Shown here in pieces: positions 1 through 11,649 of a stretch of DNA of 64,000 bases. The position numbers and the translations under genes were made by a program. Source of the stretch: Strongylocentrotus droebachiensis (Eukaryota; Echinodermata; Echinoidea; Camarodonta; Strongylocentrotidae); assembly GCA_035222895.1 (NCBI GenBank), contig JAVYIG010000413.1:405501-469500 (forward strand), in the 5' to 3' direction. Every line of letters begins with the position of its first letter. Position 1 is the stretch's first letter. The notes under the pieces were generated by a model, which searched no databases, was not told where the DNA came from, and saw only the letters and a program-made list of their open reading frames with translations.

Positions 1-190
1 GTGATGATGATGATGACGATGCCGATGGAAGTGATAGTGGTGGTGTTGGAGGTGGTTGTGGTGCTTGAAGTAGTTTCGTTGTATTGTGGTGGTGGTGGCG
101 GTGGTGGTGGTGGTTGTAATGATGTTGACGAAAATGGGGGGGGGGGCGGTGATAAAAGTGATTATGATGATGATGATGATGACAAAACTT
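1..190. repeat. GAT/GGT-rich simple repeat
   Basis: The stretch is made of GAT and GGT triplets with interspersed GTG. The open frame through it (Met, Val, Gly, Asp runs) is a by-product of triplet composition. The phrase GGTGTTGGAGGTGGTTGTGG near 50 recurs in the 67-bp minisatellite at 2027-2345, so the two are probably related. Confidence 0.8.
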
Positions 191-364
191 AGGGATTGGT
201 AATTGTCTTTTCAATGGTTGTCAACATTTTAAATTCAAAATAACATCTAAATTGGCCGTTTTGAACCCCCCCTTTTCCCTTTTGAAACAAAAACTTGCCA
301 CGTATACATTCCATTTCTTTCACTATTTTTAACTCTTGTCATCTCTCACTTTTCACTCTTATGT

Positions 365-595
365 TGTGTGAATTCGGTGGTAGTGGTGAAAATGAGGTTG
401 TTGTTGTTGGTAATGATGATGATGATATTGATAACGATGACAATGATATTGGCGTTGATGATGGAGGTAGTGGTGGTGATGATGGTGACGAGGATGTAAT
501 GATTAAAGTGGTGATGGAGATGATGATGAAGCTGAGCGTGGTGATGTTGTTGTTGATGATGATGATGATGATGATGATGATTAAGATGACTGTGA
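365..595. repeat. GAT/GTG-rich simple repeat
   Basis: Runs of GATGATGAT and GTGGTG fill this stretch. Open frames on both strands (poly-Asp/Val on plus, poly-His/Ile on minus) follow from the triplet repeat and are not taken as genes. The flanks at 200-365 and 596-824 hold nothing recognised. Confidence 0.75.
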
Positions 596-824
596 AAGAG
601 GAAGCAGAAATGTTCTACCTTTTCAATGGGCCATCTTAACAGACGAAATTTTAAGATAGCAGTTTTGTAACCCCCACCCCCTTTCCCGTCGAGACAAAAC
701 GTGACAGGTACGTTCAACGTCTCTGCTTTCCTAAAGCGGGTATTTGCACAGAGAAGATTACAGAATAGTCGCGTGACATTGGAACTATCACAATGACATA
801 GTTGAGGTTACATTAATAATGACT

Positions 825-1110
825 GAACACCATGAAACGTGAAATTTATTTTCTTTTCCCCATTCCGTTAGATTGACAATATGTAATGAGAATTACATTT
901 ATATCGGAAAGTAAAAGTTGTTGTTAAAGGGAAAAAAAATTAACAAAGTATAGATATAAATAGACATAATCGTAGCATATTCAACTATTCAGTGTATTTA
1001 TAAACTATTTCTCAAAACCCTTTTCTTGTTCATACATGATACAGTATCAACACATTTTCATATTATTGACTTATTCCTTATGAACATAGTTATGGAATCA
1101 AACATATATA
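825..1110. repeat. Dispersed repeat R1, copy 1
   Basis: This diverged copy shares blocks with 4640-5110 and 27490-27962: the phrase around CAATATGTAATGAG, the block TAAACTATTTCTCAAAACCC, and CATGATACAGTATCAAC. It has no coding capacity and no terminal repeats that I could see. It is more diverged than the other two copies are from each other. Confidence 0.65.
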
Positions 1111-1672
1111 TCATTCATTTAGCTTACTATATCAAACAGTGAAATGTAACACCTGGCAGGGAGTGTTTTACAATCGGCACAAATAATGATCTTAGGTGTA
1201 ACGCACTATATAGTTAGGGTACGCAACTAATAGTGTAAATACAGGTATAGCCACCAGTTCTCTTAGATTTCCTATGATTTTAACATGATAATTTTATAAT
1301 GTAATAGTCCGAAAATGATTCAGCATAAATGACTATCTCTTCCTGTATATTTTAAGTTACTAATAATATAAAGACGCACATTGTCTCGTGACTGCCTATT
1401 AGCTTCATAAGAATGATATGTTTGTCTTTATATCTTCTCAATTTCTCACGCTAAAACTATTGTGGACGACAAACTTTTCTTTTCGTACCATTCAGGAATA
1501 TCTCTAAAAGTTTTCCACTCCTCTTGCCCCCTTCTCCTTCTCCTTAAAGTTCGTGTACACTCGTATATTCACGATAATGCGTACTTAATAACATAATAAA
1601 CTGAAATCCGTAACTCTTGTTGACTCGTGACACGTCGAAAATGATAAGTCGAATCGGTTGTAGATGTGAATT
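1111..1672. other. No gene recognised
   Basis: AT-rich sequence without a supported ORF, RNA gene or clear repeat. Confidence 0.5.
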
Positions 1673-1693
1673 GTGATGATGAGGATGATGATA

Positions 1694-2012
1694 CACTGTG
1701 AAAATGTTGGGCAATATTTTTTCAACACTTTGCCCAACGTTGTGCCAATAGTCAACCCAACCATCTATTGGGCAATATTTTGCCCAGTGCTATTGGTAAA
1801 AGTAAGTACCCTACTTCACACGTGCATAATTGTTTCGTATTTTGACCAAAATTTGGGCAAAGATATGACCCTTCAACTGCCCGACTACAGTAGCCCACTT
1901 GTTGGGAAAATCTTGACCACTTGTTGGGCAAAATACGAAAATATTGCCCAATAGATGGTTGGGTTGACTATTGGCAAAGTGTTGGAAAATATTGCCCAGA
2001 TTTTTCACAGTG
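1694..2012. mobile_element. MITE with CACTGTGAAAA ends, TA-flanked
   Basis: The element is 319 bp, begins CACTGTGAAAA, ends TTTTCACAGTG, and has TA on each side (1692-1693 and 2013-2014). That fits a 2-bp TA target duplication of the Tc1/mariner type. The arms continue inward as an imperfect inverted repeat. The interior is tiled by the word TTGGGCAA and its complement TTGCCCAA, often as TTGGGCAATATT. It sits inside GAT-rich minisatellite DNA. There is no transposase ORF, so it is non-autonomous. Confidence 0.75.
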
Positions 2013-2026
2013 TAGCAATGATGGGG

Positions 2027-2345
2027 GTGGTGTTGGAGGTCGTTGTGGTGCTTGAAGTAATGGTGATGCATGGTGGCGGTGGTGGTGGCGATGTTGGTGT
2101 TGGAGGTCGGTGTGGTGCTTGAAGTAGTGGTGATGCATGGTGGCGGTGGTGGTGGCGGTGTTGGTGTTGGAGGTCGGTGTGGTGCTTGAAGTAGTGGTGA
2201 TGCATGGTGGCAGTGGTGGAGGCGGTGTTGGTGTTGGAGGTCGTTGTGGTGCTTGAAGTAGTGGTGATGCATGGTGGCAGTGGTGGTGGCGGTGTTGGTG
2301 TTGGAGGTCGGTGTGGTGCTTGAAGTAGTGGTGATGCATGGTGAC
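2027..2345. repeat. 67-bp minisatellite, about 4.7 units
   Basis: The CG of the shared phrase AGGTCGGTGTGGTGCTTGAA falls at 2041, 2108, 2175, 2242 and 2309, an exact 67-bp period. Because 67 is not a multiple of three, successive units shift frame. Long His/Thr/Pro-rich frames therefore appear in several minus-strand registers. These are composition artefacts. Confidence 0.9.
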
Positions 2346-2489
2346 GTTGGTGGTGATAATTTGTTGTTGTGTGTGTATGTATGTGTGCCTGAAATGAGGT
2401 GTTTATTTACATTCAAGCATCAAAATATAGTTGTGAGAAAAAAGGTAATTGAAGTCCAATGTTATCAATTTTTCTGAACTGTACAATAT

Positions 2490-4090
2490 TTTGCTACTTT
2501 TCATTGAAAGTTCTTTTAACAGTTTCTCTGGCAACCTTTTGACTTTTTTTATTTAGTTCCTGAATTACAAAAATGTTACTTTTTATTTCTCTTTCTAAGA
2601 CGTATTTTAGTTTGAAGCGGTTTTCATTAGAACCATACTTATAACAGAAGACTAACATTTTGTATATACACCCGATTGCGATCGTTACTACAACGTCTAT
2701 CTCTCTGTCAATATTAATCTTAAGTAAACAAGAGATATCCATTCAAATATCAATATCAAAAGTGTACTTCACAACATGTTTGTTCTGTTCACATTCATTA
2801 AACACATGCACTATGTCCTCTATGACGTGGCACTGGGGGCAGTATTTGTCGTCTGCTAATCCACATTTGTAAAGATTGTTTCTAACAGTTAGTATATTTT
2901 ACAGCCACTTGACATTGAACTATGTTAACATACAAATTAAAAGACCAGTTTCTTTGTAGCATATTTCCCCCAATAAGACAGCTTTTGGCTGGTGAGTGAC
3001 TGTTTAAAAAGAACCAAATTGCAGAAACGCTTACGTCACTGATAGGTCAAGACACTCTCCAAAATATAAAAGAAGGAATTTCAAAAGAGTTAATAGGATC
3101 TACTGGTTTAGTTTCTTTATTTATAAAATCACTAAACCAAATATTTGTAATAGCTTTCTTTAATTTAGTATAAGTGGGTATTTCAAGGCGTATACTGACA
3201 TGCATTTAACGGACAAAAAAGTCCTTCTTCTAAGAGGACCTTTAGATAAATTATTCCACAACTAAATCAATCTGCGTAAAACACAGAATTCATATTCAAA
3301 GCAATATTTCTGTAATGCCATATTATTTGCATATTAAAACATTTATCTTGTACAGGATAATTTTCACAACAAGTAGAACTTTTTCATATATTTCCGGGCT
3401 AGTAATATTTCTAAGTAGAAAATGGGAACTTGCCATTTCTGGACTTTGAACAATTTATGGTCATAGTTACAGTTTAACAGAAAATGTACCCATCGAGCAA
3501 ATCAAACCAATAATTACACATATCTTTCCATGGACCTTTACTACCATCCAATAATCCACCAAGCCATCTTAAACGAAAACTCAATATCCGTTTCTCAGTG
3601 TTAATTATACGTAACCCCCCTTGGTCATTATCTTGAGTAAGGATGGAACTTTTTGCCTTGTCGATTTTGGAATTCTTAATAAAATTGAATAGTAATTTAA
3701 TTTAATTTCTTCAGACACTTTGGACCTGCGACTTCGCCAACAAACTCTAATTTATCTATTATATTCTCTAGATAAATTTTGTTTTTAAAAGATTTTTTTT
3801 GAAAGCTTGGGTGTTAGAGATTGGAAATTGTGGTGTAAGAGATTGAGAGGTAGTTGTTGGAGAAAAAACCCTTTGTGCATGTCCTGTTTATTTTAGGTAA
3901 TGTAGGCCTATCAAACAGCGCTCTTCCAAATAACATAACTTTCTTATTAATTATCCGATTTTTCTCGAACTTTTTTTTAATGGTTTGTCTGATTCAAAAG
4001 TAAGTTATTTTTGGAGTGGATCTGCCTTTTAGTTCACTCACATCAACTGTAAGTTCAAACTCTCTTATTGGGTGGTTAATTTTAGGAACT
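2490..4090 (-). mobile_element. L1/Tx1-like LINE remnant, ORF2 3' half
   Basis: Read on the minus strand, several blocks look like the post-RT part of an L1-superfamily ORF2. Near 3600-3650 there is a block of the type KSSILTQDNDQGGLRI, followed by RLRWLGGLLDG. Near 2790-2870 there is a Cys/His block (CGLADDKYCPQCH, then HVFNEC) like the zinc-knuckle tail of such elements. The frame is broken by many stops and shifts, so this is an old dead copy. The 5' half with the endonuclease and RT core is absent. A related fragment lies at 42040-43340. Confidence 0.65.
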
Positions 4091-4639
4091 TTATTTTATT
4101 TACCATAAAATGTATGTATAGTCAGTTTATTAAAAGCAAAATATGTGGATATGCATATTATGAAAACCATTCCATGCAATAAGGAAGTAAGGTATGTATT
4201 GACTCAGTTTATCTTTTTGTTTAAATATGGGAACGAAATATCACAAATGGAAACAGAAATAATTATTTTAGCGAGAATGCAGGTTTGATGATGCATAGTA
4301 TAGAGGATATTTCAAATGTATTTATTTTCATGATCTAAAAATATATATAGAAAATAATCCTGTATAACTTGTTACAAGTTTACCAAATACGTTCTTTGAT
4401 AGTTATTCAGAATATAATTCAGGTGTTGACTGTGGTTCCCTTTTATTTATGATAAGGTGAATACATATTAAACCTAATTCACAAAGCCAATGTATATAAC
4501 CTTTGAGCATAAATACCATTGATGAAGTATGATATAATACAACATACAATTTGATTATTGCTGTGAGTGTCGGCATTCAGATTGCCAAGTGATTTTAGGC
4601 AACCTGTTTCATGATGTACATTTATTTTTTATATCTTGT
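4091..4639. other. No gene recognised
   Basis: AT-rich spacer between a LINE remnant and repeat R1. I see no supported feature. Confidence 0.5.
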
Positions 4640-5110
4640 TCATATTGCACATTTAAAAGGTTCAAGGATTATAACAGTTTTTAGAAGAATTCTCATTTTA
4701 ATATAACTTCATTTGTAACATGATTTAAGGAAAATATCTTTATTGAGCTTAAATTAATGATGGTGGGATACCATGAAACATTATAAATTAATTTCTTTTC
4801 CCAATTCAATAAGATTGGCAATATGTAATGAGTATTACAAACAAGAGTATAGATATGAAATATACACCATGGTTGCATATCGAACTATCCTGTGTATTCA
4901 TGGTAATGGTAAACTATTTCTCAAAACCCCATCTTCTTTTTTTAATGCATGATACAGTATCAACGTTTTCATATTCTTGAATGTAGTTATGGAATCAAGC
5001 CTTTAAATTCGTCTTTCTCTCTTCAATTATCTTATTCTTTTACAATGACCGGTCAAGAATTTTTTTATTTCAAAACCTGAATTTTATTTTACTATCTTAT
5101 GTAAAAATAT
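4640..5110. repeat. Dispersed repeat R1, copy 2
   Basis: About 470 bp align almost base for base with 27490-27962, and less well with 825-1110. The match opens at a TATTGCxCATTTAAAA phrase and ends at CTTATGTAAAAATATT. The sequence is non-coding. A TTAA element begins 19 bp after the end of the match. Confidence 0.8.
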
Positions 5111-5128
5111 TCATGGTACTTCTTTTAA

Positions 5129-5885
5129 CCCTAATAAGGCCGGGGGGGGGCATTATGGCCCTCCCCCCTCCACGATTTTTCTGATTGTTCGAGAACGCAT
5201 ATGGATGGCGCCTCGCCGCTCGCTGACTTTTTTCTTTAGAGTCTTGCGCATCTTTAAAAAAAAAATTGAAAAAAATCGGACCTATAGTTACAAGGTCACG
5301 TGACCTTTTGTCTTTGCATGTCAGCCCGAAAATCGCTCATTTTTGTGATTTTGTGTACAAAACATATGGAAATGTCATTTTTCCTAAAAATAGATCAAAC
5401 ATTGGTTATTGGGTCTTGTTTAAAGTTTAGGTGGTTGTTTTGGGAGTCAAAATAGTTGAATTGTAGGAAGAAATGAAAAAAAAAAAAAAACCATAACATA
5501 AATAAGTTAAAAAAACAATTTGAAATTATCAAAACAAGAGATAACATAAGGAATAAGCTGGCTCTTCCAATTTTGTTTGTCGTATTATTGTTCCAAATGG
5601 TCTAATGAATATATGTAGTGAAAACGAATGCTTAAATATGAATAATATAGGATTTATGGGTAAAAATGTAAATTTATGACATTATTTGCATAAATTACCA
5701 TAAATATGCAAATGAGGGATTTTTTTCAAAAAATTGAAATTATCATATTGTTCTATACACTTCACTTGACATGCGTGCAAATTTTCGCGGAGATCGGCCA
5801 TTTCACGGCCGAGATCTTAGGGGGGGGGGGGCATAATGGCCCCCCCGGCCGTAGTAAGACTTCAAATAGCCCGGCCTTATTAGGG
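5129..5885. mobile_element. TTAA-flanked MITE, family A copy 1
   Basis: The element begins CCCTAATAAGGCCGGGGG and ends with the complement CCGGCCTTATTAGGG. TTAA stands directly outside both ends (5125-5128 and 5886-5889). A TTAA target duplication with CCC termini is the known signature of piggyBac transposition. The interior shares long blocks with the element at 30790-31572, for example GAGTCTTGCGCATCTTT and TGCATGTCAGCCCGAAAATC. No transposase is encoded, so it is a non-autonomous derivative of 757 bp. Confidence 0.85.
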
Positions 5886-5889
5886 TTAA

Positions 5890-7287
5890 TGGTTTGCATA
5901 AACATGCAGAGCTTTGATAATTCCAAATCTGCGTGTAAAAGGACCCAATAATCCCCCAAATACAAGGGATGGAGGTGGGGGGGGGGGGGGGGGGGGGTCG
6001 CCAGGGCGAGTCTGAACAATATTGCCCGTAGACATAATATTCCTGTTTAATTACCATTCATTCATTTTGAACCATGTAACTAATATCATCGTATGTTGCC
6101 CTGAAAGCTAGGAATTTTTTTCCCATATCAATACATCATCTCACTCTTCTTCTCCCCCTCTCATATTCTCACTCTCTATCTCTCTCTATCACCCCTGTCT
6201 CACTCTCACTCTCTCTCTCCCCCTCCCCCTCTCTCTCTCTCACACTCACAAACACACACACACACACACACACGCACCTACACAAATCCCATCTCCCCCA
6301 CCCCTAAGTCTGAAAAACCCTCCAACGATCACAAAACAAAACGCTACCAACAACATCTTTCAAAACAGACTAAAATATTTCCTTCAGCTTCACAATAAAT
6401 TCTAAGTGAATGAAAATTAGACATCTTTTTCCACCCCAACAGGTATACACATCCACCCTTTCGCATTTTCCTCAACCAATCTCCTCTTGCTCTTCTTCTC
6501 TCTGTTTCCAATCCCTTGTAATATTACCCTGACTTTCACACCCTATTTGTCACTGGGAAGTGAAGACAGCATTTACCTTACTCTTTTTGAGCATACGACT
6601 CATTTATTCGCATAAATTGTAATTAATCATTTAAAGGGATTGTTGAGTTTTGTTGCAGAGGGCGCTACACAAAATATTTTTCTGGGAGATAATGAAAAAA
6701 CTGAGTGTTAAATTTGAAAGAACATACAATCTAAATGACAAAATCATCTTTGTTTGATCAAAATCGGTTCAGAGACGGCTGAACTATCTATAAACATAAC
6801 GATTTCTAATATTTGTGGTGCCCCACAGATATGTGATAATTTGAACCAGCCGTTTACAAAAAACGAGACTTCCAGCCTATGCCAATGTTGGCTTTTTGGT
6901 GTTAATTTTTTTAAATACGCACAACTTGAGCCTGTCCGTATTTTGTTATTATTAATTAATTAATTAATTAAAGATCACCGCATTTCTTTTAAAGTGGAGC
7001 TAAAATGGTATGATCGTATTGGCTAAATTTCACATATTTTGGGGTCTAAAATTATCTTCGTAGCATTTTTAGGTCGTAAAAAAGCACAAGAAATGTCATA
7101 AATAAGAATGAGTGCAATGGCCATGCACTTTCAAGGAATTTGCAGTCTGAAACAAGAACTTAACTATTCCCTTAATTACATTACTTTATGGCCAGTTTTC
7201 ATAAATTATGTTAAATTCTCTTCAGCACATTAAACCTGAATACTTCAGTAAAATTTTCCTTATTGAGTTGAAACTTTTGATGTATTA
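5890..7287. other. Low-complexity spacer, no gene
   Basis: Contains a poly-G tract near 5977-5997, a CT-rich tract at 6130-6240, a CA repeat at 6247-6275 and a short TTAA repeat at 6953-6970. Nothing else is supported. Confidence 0.6.
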
Positions 7288-7291
7288 GTAT

Positions 7292-7443
7292 TGTAGCATA
7301 ACTAACCCAGTAATTTAGTAAGACATAGAGGGCGTTATAGTTAATTATGAAATATAGTTGATGAATGATTGTCGAGAGCGTGGACCGGGTTTTGAGAGAC
7401 TGCAAGGCAGAACGCTACCCCGGCAGAGCCCGGTTCCGCCACA
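7292..7443 (+). repeat. Left LTR of the fossil element
   Basis: This 152-bp repeat starts TGTAGCATAACTA and ends GCCACA. It matches the two outer parts of the 371-bp right LTR nearly perfectly. Confidence 0.85.
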
Positions 7444-7444
7444 C

Positions 7445-7462
7445 TGGTGGCAGCAGTGGGAT
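7445..7462 (+). other. Primer-binding-site-like sequence
   Basis: TGGTGGCAGCAGTGGGAT begins 2 bp after the left LTR. TGG-initiated sequences in this position usually pair with the CCA 3' end of a tRNA primer. The tRNA species was not determined. Confidence 0.6.
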
Positions 7463-7524
7463 TGAAGCAACGTGGCTGTAGCAGCTCAGAACGAACTCCC
7501 CCAAGAGCGAACCCGGAAGTAGAT

Positions 7525-7650
7525 AGCACCTACCTACGTGTTAGGTATAGCGCCTATAGGCGCCCGACAGTGGCAGCGCCTACCTACGTGTTAGGTATAG
7601 CGCCTACAGGCGCCCGACAGTGGCAACGCCTACCTACGTGTTAGGCATAT
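7525..7650. repeat. 50-bp tandem repeat in the LTR-element leader
   Basis: TACCTACGTGTTAGG recurs at 7531, 7581 and 7631, a 50-bp period with about 2.5 units. The first unit contains the perfect 14-bp palindrome GCGCCTATAGGCGC; the second unit carries a one-base variant. Confidence 0.8.
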
Positions 7651-7945
7651 ATGGAAAGCCGTTGGAGACTTTATTCACGTGCCCCAGACGTATGGAACGC
7701 GGCACACGTCTGCTAAATTGACCAATCATCGCCTGTTATTTAGCAGGCGCGTGCAAGGTGCGATAGCACACGCCTGTTACTTTGCCAGACGGATGCGCAG
7801 AACGCTCGTAAATTGATTTTTAAGGCAACCAATCAAGTCTGCTGTTACAAAGCTGCTCAGCTCGATCAGTACGTACGGGGCCTGTTCGCTATTACAAAAC
7901 TGCTCAGGTCAGTACATATTGGATGCGGGACACACCCACGGCCAG

Positions 7946-8617
7946 ACACGGATCCAGGGGGAGGGCCGAAGGGGTCTCCCCCCCTCCCCCGCCAAAAAAA
8001 GAGAGAGCTAGAGAGAGAAGGAACAGAAGGGAAGGGGAAAGAGGAAAGAAAAGAGGGGGAAAAAGAGATCGGCGGGGAGGGGGGCCACATGGGGGCCTTG
8101 CCTCCGAGGCTGTTGCCCCCCTCCCCCAAAAAAGAGAGAAGGAAGGAAAGGGAAATAAAAAAAGGAGAAGAGGAGTCAAAGGGAAAGGGGGAAAAGGAAT
8201 AAGAAAAGTAATGAAGGAGGATATCAGTAACGATTTTCTCGCCAACAATTTGTTGATCCTCAGGGGGGGGGGGGGGGGGACAAAAAAAATAAAGAGTAGG
8301 AAGGGAAAAGGAAAGAGGAGAGCTAAAGGGAACAAAAAAGGGAAAGAAGAAAAGAAACAGGTGAAAAGAAAGGGAGGGGGGTCAGTTGCAATTCATCCAG
8401 CCAACAACATGTGGTACGGGTAGGGGGTGAAAGGCCTTTGCCTCCCCCCAGCAAACTTTAAAAAGAGAGAAGGAACGGAAGGGGAAGGGAAAGAGATGAG
8501 AAAGGGAAAGAAAAAAAAAGAGGAAGAAGAAAGGTAGGGGAGATCAGTTGCGATTTTTCCCGCCATCAAGGTGTGGATCGGGGGCGAAAGGCCCTTGTCT
8601 CCCCCTCCCCCCTCAGG

Positions 8618-8657
<40 letters not shown>

Positions 8658-10130
8658 AAGAAGGGAGGGGGAAAAGATATGGTTTCGCGCTCATTTCGCC
8701 TCCCCCAAACGAGGCCAAGCGCCAGATACGCCACTAGACACCACTGGCGTACTAATTCGAAAGGGGCAGCCTCCCCCTTAAGTGGTTCATTTCTAATTCG
8801 ATTTCAGTGATTTACAAATGTTGTAAAATGACATAATTTTTTAGTAAATTATACTGTTTTATGAGTTTGTTGGAAAATGACGAATTCCGAAAGTTACAGT
8901 CAGGCGAGAAATATGCTTATTTTGAGGTCTCGTCAAGGCTCGCGAAACATAAATTGGTGTGGAGTCTAGGGGCGGCGCCCCCGGAAGCTTAGGGGCAATG
9001 GGCATTCATTACGTTCAGATGAGCATATTTTGATACCTTATTAATGACACGGGTAGGTCACTAATTGGCGTGGGGTCCAGGGGCTGAGCCTTAGGAAACT
9101 CAGGGGCTATCGGGGCATTCATTACGTTCAGATGAGCATATTTTGAGACCCCGGAAACTCAGGGATTTTTAGGCATTTTATAACGGTCAGATAAGCATTC
9201 AGGGGCACGCCTTAGGGCCCTTGGTGGGGTCAAGAGGGTGAAGCCTCCGAAATTTCATTTAATTACGGTCAGTTGATCATATTTTGAGACTTCATTATTT
9301 TGTGACACTGGCAGGTCACAATTTATTTTCTTACTTTCTCCCTACTTCTCTTGAATATACTTTTTCAAAATAGTGGGGGGACCAATGCCCCCGAGCCCCG
9401 CTGTGCCGCGAGCCTTGACATGTAGACCTCTAAATAAGCATACTTGTCGCCTGACTGTAACTTTGGGAATTCGTCATTTTCCAACAAACTCATAAAACAG
9501 TATAATTTACTAAACATTATGTCATTTCACAAAATGTGTAAATCACTGAAATCGAATTAGAAATAAACCTCGTTTTATTCTTATTTAGGGGAGTACGCCA
9601 GTAGTGTCCAGTGGAGTATATAGCGCTTGGTCTCGCTTGGGGGGGGGGGGGGGGGGGGGCGCAAAAGCATATCTTTTCCCCCTTTTCTTTTCTTCTTCCT
9701 CTTTATTTTATTTCACTTTCTTTCCTCTTTCCCTTCCCCGACCTTCCTTCTCTCTCTCTCTCCCTCTCCCTCTCTCTCTCTCCCTCTCCCTCTCTCTCTC
9801 TCTCTCTTTGCTGAGGGGGGAGGAGAGGCAAGGGCCTTTCGGTCCCGCGATCAACACGTCGTTGGCTGGATTAATTGCAAGTGATCTCTTTCCCTTATAG
9901 CTTTCCTCTGTTCCTTTCTCTTCCTCCTCTCTTTTTGGGGGGACGAAGGGGGGCTGGAGGGGAAGGCAAGTCCTTTTCCCCCTCCCCCGATCCCCTTCTT
10001 TTACCTCTTTTCTTATTTTTTTTTCTTCTTTCTTTCCTTTTTCTCCTCTTTCCCTTATTTTTCTTCATCTCCCTCTTTTTTTTTTCGGGGGGGGGGGGGG
10101 CAAGGCCCCTCGCCCCTCCCACGCCTGGTA
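7946..10130. mobile_element. Purine-rich foldback element nested in the LTR element
   Basis: The outer domains are purine-rich on plus (7990-8730, GAGAGA and GGGAAAGAGGA runs) and pyrimidine-rich on plus (9660-10090), so they are inverted copies. The inner arms at about 8800-8940 and 9410-9570 are clear inverted repeats (GTTTGTTGGAAAATGACGAA against its complement). The centre (8945-9405) holds degenerate roughly 110-bp repeats containing CATTCATTACGTTCAGATGA. The outer edge carries CACGGATCCAGGGGG, like hAT-type MITE ends. Long Lys/Glu/Arg- or Pro/Ser-rich frames here are low-complexity artefacts. Confidence 0.7.
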
Positions 10131-10295
10131 GCACACACTTTAGCAGTCATGCAATCATGTAAAACAAACACTTGCTAACTATTATTTTGTTTTAATCTGA
10201 GAATGTATACTATTATCTAGATCTGTTAAGAATAAATCATTGTCAAAATCATTCCATAAACTTGGGTAAATAGGCCACCGTTATGACCAACATCG
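10131..10295. mobile_element. Solo arm of the mariner-type palindrome family
   Basis: This stretch matches the right arm of the palindrome at 32986-34159 (phrases TAGCACACA, TTTAGCAGTCA, AATCTGAGAATGTAT, AATAAATCATTGT, TTATGACCAACA). It ends in a degenerate form of the CAACAGTG terminus. The matching left arm is not visible here. Confidence 0.65.
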
Positions 10296-10372
10296 TATTA
10301 TTATAATTTGATTGCAGGGACCTCAGGGAGAACAGCATAAATACTGATGAGGCTACCCTGGGTAAACAAGAC

Positions 10373-10375
<3 letters not shown>

Positions 10376-10426
<51 letters not shown>
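10376..10426. repeat. (ATT)n microsatellite
   Basis: About 17 uninterrupted ATT triplets. A poly-C tract follows at about 10525-10538. Confidence 0.95.
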
Positions 10427-10428
<2 letters not shown>

Positions 10429-11640
10429 ACATATCTTAAACATTCAGATATTAAAAACAAACAAAGAACAGAAGTATAAAGAAGAAAAAAAAATGTACAA
10501 ATGAAGATACTACCATCCACCAACCCCCCCCCCCCCCCCATCATCAGTTATTGTTTCCAATCAGCGTTAAACAAAAACGTAGAGTTATGTAAATATATAT
10601 TTAAGCGTACGTAATATATAAACACTATCAATTATTTCAAATATTATAGAACTCAAACAGTAAATCATATTGGGATTGCATTACCCCTTTGTACGCTACA
10701 TGACGCGAAAACCTTCAAGGCCCGAGAGTGTTCAAGCCCCCTATCCCCCACCAAGACACAATTTTAAAGTGCCCCCCCCCCCTCTCCGAGCAGTAACTAG
10801 GCTTGTAGTCCGATCAGCTCCGTTTGGTATCCTGAGGTTTTGAGAATTTCGACGTCCTGGACAGACGAAAATCTTGAATTTTCATTGCCTATAATATAGT
10901 TTCTGGGTGCCTGGAGATGGTAGGTCCATAACTTCTAATAAAAGCTCCGTTCACATATGCCTTCCGGCCACAAAATCGTATTCTTTTTAGCTAAAAATCT
11001 TGAAAATCTAACTTCCTTACTTATTTGGAAAATATATCGTGCAATATTGTATATTTACGAAAAGCTTGAATGTGGTATAACCTAAAGGCTAAATCCACTT
11101 CAAAATAATTCGCTTTCAATAGATGCAGAAAAACTAATAAGGAAGTCATGATTTTTTTTAAATATGAAAAACTATGGAACAATGGAAATCACTACACAAA
11201 TTGCCAATTTGGTTATCAGTGAGTGAGGCAATGGCAATGGCGTCACAATTTATCAATTGCTTTATATATTTTTATCCCATTAATTTCCCTCTTTATCCCA
11301 AAAACTTGATTTCCCCATGCATTTGCCCAGGTTGTATGATTTGTATCGTATTGCGGGCATGACATTTCACAAGATCTTTTATAAACTTTGAAGAATTGAA
11401 ACTATTTTCAGAATATTGTATATTCATAATTATCGACTTTTATATAAATAAATTTGCAGAATTCACATTTTTCATGACTTAACTGAAAACAATTACTCTA
11501 TATTAGATTATTAGTGCATCCACATAAAAACATATTACTATCAATATGACTTGGGTGCTGGTGATAGGAGATGAGATTCTCAGGGGGAAAGTGAGAATTG
11601 TATATTACCAATAGAAAGAAAACAATGGATAGCGAGGCAA
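10427..11640. other. No gene recognised, inside the LTR element span
   Basis: AT-rich sequence with a C-run near 10772-10783. I could not tell whether it is original interior of the LTR element or part of a later insertion. Confidence 0.4.
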
Positions 11641-11649
11641 TGACGTCAG

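Noticed and set aside
1811-2416. His/Thr/Pro-rich antisense protein of 201 residues
   Set aside because: It is a read-through of the 67-bp minisatellite and a MITE.
7813-8734. Long Lys/Glu/Arg-rich and Pro/Ser-rich frames on both strands
   Set aside because: They follow from purine-rich simple sequence in a foldback arm and show no family motif.
9604-10162. Several overlapping Ser/Leu/Phe-rich frames
   Set aside because: They are read from CT- and T-rich low-complexity sequence.
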